Made by a program: the position numbers and the translations under genes. Under the pieces are notes generated by a model that saw only the letters and a program-made list of their open reading frames with translations, searched no databases and had not been told where the DNA came from. A stretch of DNA of 17,471 bases from Hymenopellis radicata (Eukaryota > Basidiomycota > Agaricomycetes > Agaricales > Physalacriaceae): assembly GCA_015501595.1 (NCBI GenBank), contig JADNRX010000947.1, positions 1 through 17,471 of the forward strand. Direction: 5' to 3'. Position 1 is the first letter of the stretch; every line of letters starts with the position of its first letter. This document shows positions 8,279-17,010 of the stretch, in pieces.

Positions 8279-8605
8279 ATATCAAAGGTTGTTCACGTCC
8301 TGCTCGTGTTTGTAGTCGTGAATGAGTTAGTTGTCGAACCAGCGTTTTAAGTCGCCTCGAATGGTATTTCCTGTCGACGAGGGACGTGGAGGTATGACGA
8401 GTATAAATAAATCGGCGCCGAGAACGCTATGAAAGGGCAGGATGGCGTTTAGACCAATTCCGGGCTCGCTGGGAGGAATTTACAACAGAGCAAGGGCAAA
8501 CCTGTGCATTTACACTGAACAGCAGTGAAAGCAGGAAGCAAGGTCAGGACGTGACGTCAGTTTTCGGCTTTCCCGATTTGTATTTAAACTCTTTCAACTT
8601 TTGCC
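8279..8605. promoter_or_regulatory. Divergent promoter, TMEM184-like gene and TFIIIC subunit 5
   Basis: These 327 bp separate two head-to-head start codons. Visible elements are TATAAATAA at 8402-8410, a CCAAT box at 8454-8458 and a palindromic TGACGTCA (ATF/CREB-type bZIP site) at 8552-8559, 46 bp before the TFIIIC ATG. Their function is inferred from sequence only. Confidence 0.5.
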
Positions 8606-10608
8606 ATGGACTCGATGGACGTTGACCAGCCGGAGGCGTCGACGTCGGCCTCTTCCAACGCGCCTATCGAGGCGCGCCCTTTGCCGCTGCCATCGACACC
8701 ATTCTATGTGGTCGAGTATCCTGGCCGCGTGAAATCGACATCTGTTCCTGAAGCAGTGAAGACACTTGGTGGACTAGGCAGCCTGGAAAACGCCTTCAAG
8801 CGCGGTGCAACCAAAGCTGAGACGCTCGTTGAACTGCACCTCCGACCAGATAACCCTTCGCGCATCCTATACCTGGTTCTGTTGTCGCGTCCAACGCTCT
8901 CCTGATGAAAGTGGTGAAACGGAAGAAAAAAAGACGACATCCAGACGATCCAATTGTCGGTCATTACACGACTGAAGTCGTCGGTGTCATTCCAAAGACT
9001 GTCCGCTTCCGAAGTAAGGGCTCGATACATACTGAAATGAGACGCGAACTCATGCACCCAAGGCATGGCGGACTATCAGTTCCAGCCAGATATGGACGAT
9101 CCTTTGAGCAAGCTCCGGATGGCCATGGAACATATGGATGGTATGTGGAGCCGCCCAACACCCGAAATACACGTACTCATGCGCTGAAACGCAGTCGATG
9201 CCCTGTGTGAATACAAAATACCAGAAGAAAAATACGACTACACCATCACTGTTAGTGAACAGGACTTGCGCACTGCGTCGAAGCCACCAGCAGACCCCGA
9301 ATTTGCGATGAACCTGGACCCCCAACTTCGGCCTACTGAACCTACAACCAGAAGCAATTTGCGTCTATTCCCCCCGCCCATATTTAGTCGCCAAACAATT
9401 CCTCAAGTCTATAAGTAGGTCTCATCATTTTCTAGCAATCATTAAATTGACCACTTGACCCTCAAGCTTCAAGGCCAACACGGCCTCCGTCGCCTCCATT
9501 ACTGTGGACGAGGAAACTGGCGAAGAGAAGAAACGGCTTATCAACAGAATGCGCTGGAAGGGCTACGGTCCGGCAACGATCTCGTTTACTGATGCCACGG
9601 TTCCCACCAAACCACCTGCTGTCGTAGAGTCCGCCCGAGACCAAGTTGACGAAAAGCTCCTCAAGCGATTAGAAGAGGTACCGCTCGTAACTTGTCGTGT
9701 TACTGAGTTACAAGCTTACATCTGTCAGCATTTCGATGAACGCCCAGTCTGGACAAGAATGTCTCTTTTCAACCAATTCGCGCAGGGAGAAGCTCGCGAG
9801 ATACACAAGTATGTCAACAAGACGCTGATTCCTTGTAGCTGACAAGTTATCCAGCTCAAAAGTCATTCTTCCCCTCGTCTGCTACGTGTTCCAAGATGGT
9901 CCTTGGCGCGATACATTAGTCAAGTTCGGCTATGACCCTCGCAAGATTAACGAGGCTCGATTGTAAGTGTCTCATTTACATGGCAGTTACATCTCCTTAC
10001 TTTCTCCAGCTACCAACGTCTCTACTTTCGCAATGCTAACCATCCCATCGCACGGCCTTCTGTAACTACGCGTCGCCAAGACCGCTCTACCACAAATGTC
10101 CTTCTCGATCCCACCGCCGGCGAAGGCGACCGGAAGACATCGCATATATTTGATGGGAAGACTCTCACCAAGGAAACTGCTGCGTTCCAGCTCTGTGATA
10201 TATCCGATCCCATGCTGAAGGGAATGATTGAGGACGAAAGCGATCTTCGCGAGACATGCGATGAGCGCGACGGATGGTACACGACGTATGCTTTCGAGCG
10301 TATCAAGGGCGTGCTGCGACACAAGTTCTTCTCGCTATTGCAGGGCCATGTCGCGCCGGACGATGAGTGCTGGAAGCTGCTTGAGAATGTGGAGGGGGCG
10401 GCGACCAAGTCAACGGCGATATCCAAGGGTCATAGGTTACGTGCCGGAAAGCACAATATGGCGAAAGGCGCTTTGAGACCTGAGGATGCTGCGGTATGTG
10501 TTCTGTCCTTTTCATTTATTGACGATACTGATAGAGACGTGTACATAGGCTTTACGGCTGAAGACTATCTTGGACCGCAACGCCAAATCTCTAACGACTC
10601 AACGATGA
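8606..10608 (+). CDS. TFIIIC subunit 5 (Tau95/Sfc1, GTF3C5), eight exons with a one-base frameshift
   Basis: This is a subunit of the RNA polymerase III factor TFIIIC, part of tauA, which contacts the A box of tRNA genes. Exons are 8606-9013, 9063-9140, 9195-9414, 9467-9677, 9729-9808, 9855-9962, 10010-10493 and 10549-10608; all seven introns are GT-AG and 46-55 nt. The N-terminal domain runs from VVEYPGRVKS to a conserved RPDNPFAHPIPG-like segment. The C-terminal DNA-binding domain begins near ERPVWTRMSLFNQF and includes WRDTLVKFGYDPR and FQLCDISDP. The tail holds an acidic patch, then RLKTILDRN. In the sequence as given, the frame breaks at 8855-8857: one base is missing after RPDN (residue 84), and reading on gives a stop at 8903-8905, overlapping an ATG as TGATG. 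With the frame kept, the protein would be 549 aa. No intron can repair it without deleting conserved residues. Confidence 0.9.
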
Positions 10609-10777
10609 AGACGTGATTATGAGTGCCATGCTGTGAAGATGTATCTCTATTGTTGTACTTTATGAAAAAAGCATCAGCTCATTTCTTGTCTGGACCGCGA
10701 ATCGGTTACATAGGGCTACACATTCTGGCGCTACATGATAATCATAATGATACAAGGTCTAGAGGTTCGGCGGAATG
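10609..10777. other. Convergent 3' region, TFIIIC subunit 5 and CCDC97-like gene
   Basis: These 169 bp lie between two tail-to-tail stop codons and contain no gene. The 3' UTRs of both genes probably overlap or abut here. Confidence 0.5.
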
Positions 10778-11524
10778 TCAATCCTCCTCCTCCTCATCGA
10801 ACCACCTCTCTTCTGCATCTCTGTCATTTTCCATATCCAAAGACTCATCCCAATCCACTTCATCATAGTCAATGTCCTTCAGGAATGAGTATACGCGAAC
10901 ATAGTAGTTAAAACGTATGATATTCACCTCCAGTAATCCGTATATAAAGCGTTCCTTTATACGTCGTTCAAAGAGCAGACGAGCATCCTCATCTGTCTCC
11001 AAGCTTGCGAGATTCTCAGTAACCTGGTCGACCTCGTCATCGCTATCGCTGTCTTCCTCAGGCACAAAATGGTTCTCTGCTGCCTCTCTCCTCAAAGTCC
11101 TGACGCGTTCTGCCTCTCGTTCCTCCTCGTAGCCTCCAAGTAGAGCACCGAGCTTCCCTACATGTTTCTCCGATCCCTGGAGGAATCCCTCTTTAGCCCA
11201 TTGCTTCTCGTCGTCCCCTTCCTCCATCCCTCTCCGCTCCCGTCCTTCCCATAACGTAGGCCAGGTGTTTCTAGCAATCGCAAAGGATAGCGCGCGCGGG
11301 TTCGACTCGGTGTATTTGAGACGTCGATTTCTGATTATCGACAGCGTGTTGCGCTGCTTGGGCGTGGTTATGGACGAGAACTTGATTGATAAGTGGGGAG
11401 GTAGGACGTGAAGGTGCTGCTTCAAGAAATCATGCGGCTCGGAAGCTGGAGAGGGGTGATATGTTCCGTCGGATGGGAGCCCAAGGAAACGCAGGATCGG
11501 CTGTTCGTCGAAGGACGAGGTCAT
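10778..11524 (-). CDS. CCDC97-like protein (DUF2052), two exons
   Basis: Minus-strand exons are 11524-10928 and 10876-10778 (231 aa). The N-terminal part has ILRFLGLPSDGTYHPSP and PPHLSIKFSSITTPKQRN, followed by RNRRLKYTESNPRALSF. A central charged, probably helical segment carries EEEREAERVRTLRREAAE, then an acidic stretch. The diagnostic motif is ERFIYGLLE joined to DIDYDEVDWDESLD, after which an acidic tail ends the protein. In animals CCDC97 associates with the SF3B complex of the U2 snRNP; a splicing-associated nuclear role here is inference from that. The intron (10927-10877) is 51 nt, a multiple of three and free of stops, so the unspliced frame stays open and would add 17 residues inside the conserved motif. 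The promoter carries a TGACGTCA site 34 bp upstream. Confidence 0.87.
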   Translation of the reverse strand: MTSSFDEQPILRFLGLPSDGTYHPSPASEPHDFLKQHLHVLPPHLSIKFSSITTPKQRNTLSIIRNRRLKYTESNPRALSFAIARNTWPTLWEGRERRGMEEGDDEKQWAKEGFLQGSEKHVGKLGALLGGYEEEREAERVRTLRREAAENHFVPEEDSDSDDEVDQVTENLASLETDEDARLLFERRIKERFIYGLLEVNIIRFNYYVRVYSFLKDIDYDEVDWDESLDMENDRDAEERWFDEEEED

Positions 11525-12275
11525 GGCAGGGGATAGCGTAAAGAGACCGTCGGTCAGCTGACGTCAATTTCGCACAAATTTCGCAACTTGACTTTCTCCC
11601 TCCACGTTCTCTCCAGCCGTCCTTGACTTCTAACCAGGCCTCTATGCAATTTCTTTACCCCGCGAGGATTCCAGCAAGGATGCGATTTATTATAAGGGCC
11701 GCGCTTTTTGAACCTCTGTTTTATGTTTTCTGCACCAAATCTGCACTGCGAACTTCTCCGTATTCTGCCGATGCATAATGATACCTGGGAAGGATTGTGA
11801 AGTGTCTGCCAAGAAACGTTTTTCGACTACTCATATGTGTCAACCGGCTAGGATATTTGGACACCATGCAGGAGACACGGTTTTCCAGTAGACCCTCTAA
11901 CCGAACCTACAGTTTCACCCGCCTCGAATGCACCCATCCTCAATTCGTGTAGGAACTCCTGAATCCTGATCCTACTGCGCTTGTTCTGATCATAACGCAT
12001 GGCTCGCACATTGACGGTTATCTCCCCGCCTCATGTTTACCTCATTCCGATCACTACTCTCGGACCCTCAGGTATCACCAGAGACTCCTACTGGTGTTGA
12101 ACAGTACCCTGCTTTCGTACGTCCACACGCCGCCCCGGATCTGCGAAATGAAACGATCAGTACGCACGGAGATACTTTTAATCACCCTCGGGCCATATAA
12201 CACTGTCCGCCTGCGCGACCTCTTGCTCCCCTCCTCCCCTTCACTCCGTGTTAACGCAGTCGACGCTAGAGACTG
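11525..12275. promoter_or_regulatory. Divergent region between the CCDC97-like gene and a membrane protein gene
   Basis: This 751-bp interval separates two head-to-head genes. A palindromic TGACGTCA lies at 11559-11566, close to the CCDC97-like start. A TATAA-like string in TTATTATAAGGGC lies near 11690. An ORF of 55 codons (12033-12200) lies in the right third, on the plus strand; it has coding-like composition and may be an upstream ORF or a missed first exon. I see nothing else. Confidence 0.45.
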
Positions 12276-14233
12276 ATGACCCCTCCCATTATTTCCCGCC
12301 TGCGTCGCTCTCATCAAAATGAAGGCGAATCAGAGCGATCTGTATACGACCAGCATCGATGGAACAAAAGTTCCCTCCATCTCAATATCAGCACACCAGG
12401 AGCGCGCGCGCCGACATCCAGCTCACCTCCACTAGGCGGAAGTCCCAATGCGAGGAACTCTCCCAGCTCAGGCGAACGGATCAGTCCTAATCCCAGCCTC
12501 AGCTCTGGCCGTCCGTCGAACTTGGCATGGTTAAGCCTGCCTAACGGAAATGGCGAGCAAGTAGTTACGAGGCTGCCCATACTTCCGCCTCCGACAGCGC
12601 ATAGGCAGGGCGTCCCGATGAACAGGACGGTGTCGCTGCCTACTTCTTCTAGTAGGCCCCCGTCGGCCTCGTTCAGCAACTCATCTTTGGATTTCCTTCC
12701 TGACTCTAGCGCGTTTCAGAGCTATACTCCATCACCCAATAACACTGGGTTTCGACCAGGTGTCCATAGGCTCCAAATGAACGGTATCTTCTCGGGGAGC
12801 ACGCAAAGTTTGGATGCGCGCGCCGGTGGACGTGCGCACAAGCCGCTGTCCCCGATTGTAGAGCAAGACTACTTTTCCCCGGAGTCCTTACGCCGGACAA
12901 GGCCTCTTCCATCATTATCCTCTTCAGGGCTTTCCCCTGTATCACCTTCCAGTGGCAAGACCACCACGCCCGGCGGAGCTTCCGAAATTACTCGTACGTC
13001 TTCTTCACTGGCACGTATTGTTTTTAGCACTAAGTCACCGTGCTACATGCAGGTCCCTCCCCGGTTCTATCACAATTGCGCAGTCCTTTCCTCTCACGCT
13101 CGTTGAACAGAACGGGCTCCCAGTCCTCGTCTGGAACAACTCGCTCGGTGACCCCACCGAGTATCCCGCCACTCGATCTCCGTCCTCCATTCCCGGGTCC
13201 TCATCCTAGCGCAAGCTACGATGAGATTCCACCTCTACGGCCGCGCCTTGGGAATCTGCCCACAATCGAGGGCAGCGTCTCGGACTATATTGGCAGCGAG
13301 GCATCGCTCCACGCCGATAGCTTCTTCACTGCGAGTGACTCTCTCCACGAGAAAGAGGATGACGTCGATATCGGTGACGATGAGCCGGAGCCAGTCAGAC
13401 TTATCCGACCACTTCCACGACGGCAGCCAGTACTCACACACGTGGAGGTGCAAAGAGGTGGCGGGCTGGTCGAGTTTCCGTCGATGGAGGATATTCCCCG
13501 CGCCCGACGCGCATCGCAGCCACCCTCTCCCCCGTCCGTCTCAGAGTCCTTCATCGCGCGCCGCTGGGACCGGTCCCCCGACATCCCGCCCGTCACGTTC
13601 CCGCCCAAACCCAAGCCGAGCAGGTTCACGCCCGCGTTCTGGGCGTTCTGGCTGGGCTTCATCTGTCCTATCCTATGGCTTGTTGGCGGATATCACTTTA
13701 CCACTTTTGGTGAGCCGCCGGCGCACATGTCTCTGGCGGAGTTTTACTTCAACCTTGGGTATCTCAAGGCGGTGTACTGTTGTCTGTACCGCAAACGGCG
13801 GGAATGGGCTGGCTCGGGCGGCAAAGGCAAGCCGAAGGGCAAGAAGGATCTCGTTCTGCCGCGCTGGGTCGACGAGAAGAGAGAGTACTATGATGCGGTG
13901 GCGAGGCTGAATGATAGGAAGGGCTCGATGAGGCGCCGGGGCTTCTTATTCGGCTACCCATTCGTGCCCCGCCCGCTTCCGCCTTCGCGTCCACACTCGG
14001 GGATCGTGATGCACATAATCACGACGGCTCTACACCTTCCACTTGCATTGTTCGACCAGCTCTACGGCGTGAAACTGGTTCAAGTGAAAGGGCGGAGGGA
14101 GACGGGTCGAAGGATGTTTGATCCGTGGATCCAGAGGTGCAGGTATGCGCTCTGTTTTGCGTTGATATTAACCCTCTTGGGCACAATCGCGGCCGCTACG
14201 TATTTATTGGTCGTTAATATTCGCGGACTATGA
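12276..14233 (+). CDS. Serine/proline-rich protein with two C-terminal membrane segments, two exons
   Basis: I do not recognise the family by name. Exons are 12276-12993 and 13053-14233 (632 aa), with a 59-nt GT-AG intron that joins EITR to PSPVLSQLRSP. Residues 1 to about 420 are low-complexity, rich in Ser, Pro, Arg and Gly, with many SP/TP pairs and an acidic patch (EKEDDVDIGDDEPEP), so probably disordered and phosphorylated. A hydrophobic segment, FWAFWLGFICPILWLVGGY, lies at about 434-453. A basic, Trp/Tyr-containing middle follows (LYRKRREWAGSGG, KGKPKGKKDLVLPRWVDEK). The second segment is CFALILTLLGTIAAATYLLV near the C-terminus. It resembles fungal serine-rich integral membrane proteins of unknown role. 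An in-frame TAG lies just upstream of the ATG, so an earlier start needs an additional 5' intron; see the ORF at 12033. Confidence 0.75.
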
Positions 14234-14451
14234 TATATGGACATGTCTATGTAGGAACTTCAGGCGAAGCAGAAATGTAGTAGTGTGTAGTAGGTTGTAA
14301 CTTGTAATCCATGTCCATTAATACACTATCTTTCGTCTTGTGCATTCAAGCTAACGCTGATAGTCAGGGCATTTGATCGTAGAGCGTCGCTTGCATGAAA
14401 AATCATCGATAGTATTCTGCGTACAAATTATCCTATAGATCATACAATTCC
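14234..14451. other. Convergent 3' region, membrane protein and acyl-CoA-binding genes
   Basis: This 218-bp spacer lies between two tail-to-tail genes. It is A/T-rich and contains no gene. It should hold both polyadenylation regions. Confidence 0.5.
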
Positions 14452-16053
14452 CTAAATGCCCCGATCCACCATAGTTCTATCCTTTGTACCCAAAATCGCT
14501 CTCCAAAGCACTATCAAAGCAGCCTTGACATCCCGCCTCCTCGCGCCGCTCTTTCTCCAAATCGTTCTCACGAAAAACAGACAACAAAACAAAAACGACG
14601 CATCAAGGAACAGCCGTCTCAGGATGATCGCAGACGGCGTCCTATTCTCGTTCTTGACAAAGAAACTCGACAGGGAGCGAAGCTGCTCAATGCCACGCTG
14701 AATGGGATTCAAGACTAACGACCACATCCCGAGATCGTCGAAATCCCACTGCGGGCTGTCAGGCCGCCGTCGTGGCCAGTTGCCGGTCGACCCACTATGA
14801 GCCAGAGACGAGTGCGAGCGTGAATTAGGGAGATAGATTGTCTCTAAAGTTTCCAGCCGCTCATTAAGGGCCGCGATCTGGGATTGCACGTTTTCTACCG
14901 CCCGCTCGAGAGTGGGACGCGTAGCAGGTCGTACTGGAACGTACGGCCCAAATTGAGACATAATAGGTTGAGATGGCGCTCGGAATTGGGTGTGTAGAGG
15001 GTATAACGGCGCCGGGGGTGAGCTGGCAAGCTCAGACTGAGAGAGATGACTGGGATATAGGGAAGATGGGGCGGGCGTGCCAGTGGGCGCTCCAAAGGCT
15101 GAAGGTGTTTCGAAACCAGGTAGAGGTTGGGTAGTCGGGACACCATGTGCCAGTGGTGGTGACAAAGCTATTGAGCCTGTCATGGGCGTGCGATAGCGAT
15201 GAGACGACAACGACGACCCAGGTCGGTTAGGCTGCAGCAGCTCGGGTTCGTGTCTAACATTCGGAAGCTCGCCAGCCTCATCCTCGCCCGATTCCCCTTC
15301 ATCTTCAGAGCCTAGCTCAGCTTCTTGTTGTGATGGTCGGGCAGGGCGGATATATTGCGAAGGGCGCTCATCATCCTCATCGTCAGAGGCCGAGGAACCA
15401 GATGAGTCTGAGCCCTTTGATCTGGAAATGGAGCCTAGAGATGTATTGAAATTTACGGCGTCCCATACAAGTTCGGAAGACGCACCACTCATAACGAGGT
15501 TGAAAGGGTCTCCACCATAAGACTCCAGTTCCTGCACGAGACTCTTTGCCATAGTCTTATCCGAGTATTTGCGTAGGACCTATGCAAGGGTAAGTACTTG
15601 GCGCTTGCGACTACATGACGTGCCAACAAACCTTCATGAGTGCATCGACATACAGCCATTTTGCCTCGAGAGAGTCCACGTCCTTGTGCTTGGCCCACGC
15701 ATCCCTTTCCAGACATTAGCTGTCGCAACCAAGACACCGAGTGAACTGCACTCGCCATTTCGCCCGTCCCAGCATGTCCCAAATACCTGGCCGTGGCGAC
15801 TTGACATTTCCGATGGTAGCTATCCAAAGTGAGATATCGCTATGAAACGCAAGACTATACGTCTTCACCTTGCTTGTACAAGCTAAACGGAAACTCGTAA
15901 ACAGACAGCTTATTGCGGGAGCCGAGTAACAGCACACCTGTACATGGTCAACTTTTCCTCATAGTCAGTCTGGATGGGACCCGTCTTGGGAAGGCCCTGC
16001 ACTATCTCGACGGCGCGGTCAAACTGGGCATCAATGAGCTCGCGAGAGGACAT
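14452..16053 (-). CDS. Acyl-CoA-binding domain protein, ACBD5/Atg37 type, five exons
   Basis: Minus-strand exons are 16053-15938, 15882-15869, 15819-15756, 15704-15632 and 15579-14452 (464 aa). Residues 1 to about 105 form an ACBP fold: LIDAQFDRAVEIVQGLPKTG, LYKQATIGNVKSPRPG, MLGRAKWDAWAKH and AKWLYVDALMKVLRKYS. The ligand-binding Tyr and Lys positions of the YKQA and AKW motifs are present. An acidic, Ser/Pro-rich linker follows. A predicted coiled coil (RAVENVQSQIAALNERLETL) lies at about 312-337, and a hydrophobic segment (FLDASFLFCCLFFVRTIW) at about 413-430 lies near the C-terminus. This order matches ACBD5 and Atg37, peroxisomal membrane proteins that bind very-long-chain acyl-CoA and act in organelle contacts and pexophagy; peroxisomal location here is inference. 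Exon 2 is a 14-nt microexon. Intron 3 (15755-15705) is GC-AG. It shares a 129-bp divergent promoter with VPS22. Confidence 0.9.
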
Positions 16054-16182
16054 GGTCGGCACGCGAGGGGCGGCAAGGTGAGCGTATAAAGGAGGTCGTG
16101 GCCGGAGGTAATTCCAATTTCAGGGTAACATTACATAACCACGTGAAATTCACCATCCACCGCTCTTGTTCTCTTGCCGCCA
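16054..16182. promoter_or_regulatory. Compact divergent promoter, ACBD5-like and VPS22 genes
   Basis: Only 129 bp separate the two start codons. On the plus strand TATAAA lies at 16085-16090, about 95 bp before the VPS22 ATG. A palindromic E-box CACGTG lies at 16140-16145, and a GGGGCGG string lies near 16068 close to the ACBD5-like start. Use of these sites is inference. Confidence 0.5.
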
Positions 16183-16932
16183 ATGCATCGCAGGGGCGTC
16201 GGCCTCGCCGCATTTGACAGACACGAACAATCGAAACGGCAGTTTGCCGAGTTGTCTAATGCCCTCTCGAAAACGCAGATAGAGCACCTCCAGGCGCAGC
16301 TCACCCAGTTCCGGACTGCCCTTGCCCATTTCGCCTCGACACATCGCGACTCCATTCGACGCGACCCCACATTCCGGCATGCATTTCAGCAAATGTGTTC
16401 CTCGATAGGCGTCGATCCGCTGGCTGGCCCGCGGAAAGGCGGGTGGTGGGCAGAGATGCTCGGGCTCGGCGACTGGCAATATGAACTCGGCGTGCAAATC
16501 GTCGACGTCTGCGTTAGCACACGAGATCGGAACGGAGGCATGATCGAGATGAGCGAGCTCGTGCGTCTCGTGAGCAAACTGCGTGGCGTCAGCGGAGGAG
16601 TTATCGACGAGGACGATGTCATGCGAAGTATCAAGACCTTGCAGCCGCTTGGTGCTGGTTACCAGGTGGTGGAGATCGGTGGAAGGAAGTTGGTACGCAG
16701 TGTGGTCAAGGAATTGGATGATGATCAAACTGTCGTTCTCTCAATCGCGAATGAGCTTGGAGGACGAGTTGTAGAGGGCGACCTGATACGAAGCAAAGGT
16801 TGGACAAGAGGGCGAGCGTCAGCAGCATTGGAGAACATGTTGATCAGAGATGGTTTATGCTGGATAGATGAGCAGGATGAACGAGATGGCAGGGCATATT
16901 GGATACCGTCTGCTATGCAATGGAATGAATAA
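16183..16932 (+). CDS. VPS22: ESCRT-II subunit Vps22/SNF8 (EAP30 family), single exon
   Basis: The intronless frame encodes 249 aa and covers the whole family length. The start is fixed by the MHRRGVG signature typical of SNF8 orthologues; a TTG nine bases upstream is in frame but is not a plausible start. The N-terminal helical hairpin contains LSKTQIEHLQAQLTQFRTAL, followed by RRDPTFRHAFQQMCSSIGVD, WWAEMLGLGDWQYELGVQI and RNGGMIEMSEL. Two winged-helix repeats make up the C-terminal half, ending with RASAALENMLIRDGLCWID and AYWIPSAMQW. With Vps25 and Vps36 it forms ESCRT-II, which sorts ubiquitinated cargo into multivesicular bodies at endosomes. I see no abnormal residue. Confidence 0.95.
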   Translation: MHRRGVGLAAFDRHEQSKRQFAELSNALSKTQIEHLQAQLTQFRTALAHFASTHRDSIRRDPTFRHAFQQMCSSIGVDPLAGPRKGGWWAEMLGLGDWQYELGVQIVDVCVSTRDRNGGMIEMSELVRLVSKLRGVSGGVIDEDDVMRSIKTLQPLGAGYQVVEIGGRKLVRSVVKELDDDQTVVLSIANELGGRVVEGDLIRSKGWTRGRASAALENMLIRDGLCWIDEQDERDGRAYWIPSAMQWNE

Positions 16933-17010
16933 ACTACAACAAGATCTACGATAATTTATGAAACTAACTAGTCACTGTAAGCGATAGCCGTCAAATTAAA
17001 TATCTGGACT

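Noticed and set aside
8606..8905. Separate 99-aa gene upstream of the TFIIIC subunit
   Set aside because: Its sequence is the N-terminal domain of the same protein; the stop results from the one-base frameshift, and the last 16 residues are out of frame.
13221..13910. 229-codon overlapping ORF in the membrane protein gene
   Set aside because: It is a +1-frame shadow rich in Arg and Ser, lacks the membrane segments and is explained by the composition of the real exon.
16150..16728. 192-codon minus-strand ORF opposite VPS22
   Set aside because: It is the antisense shadow of a complete, well-conserved SNF8 frame and has no motif of its own.
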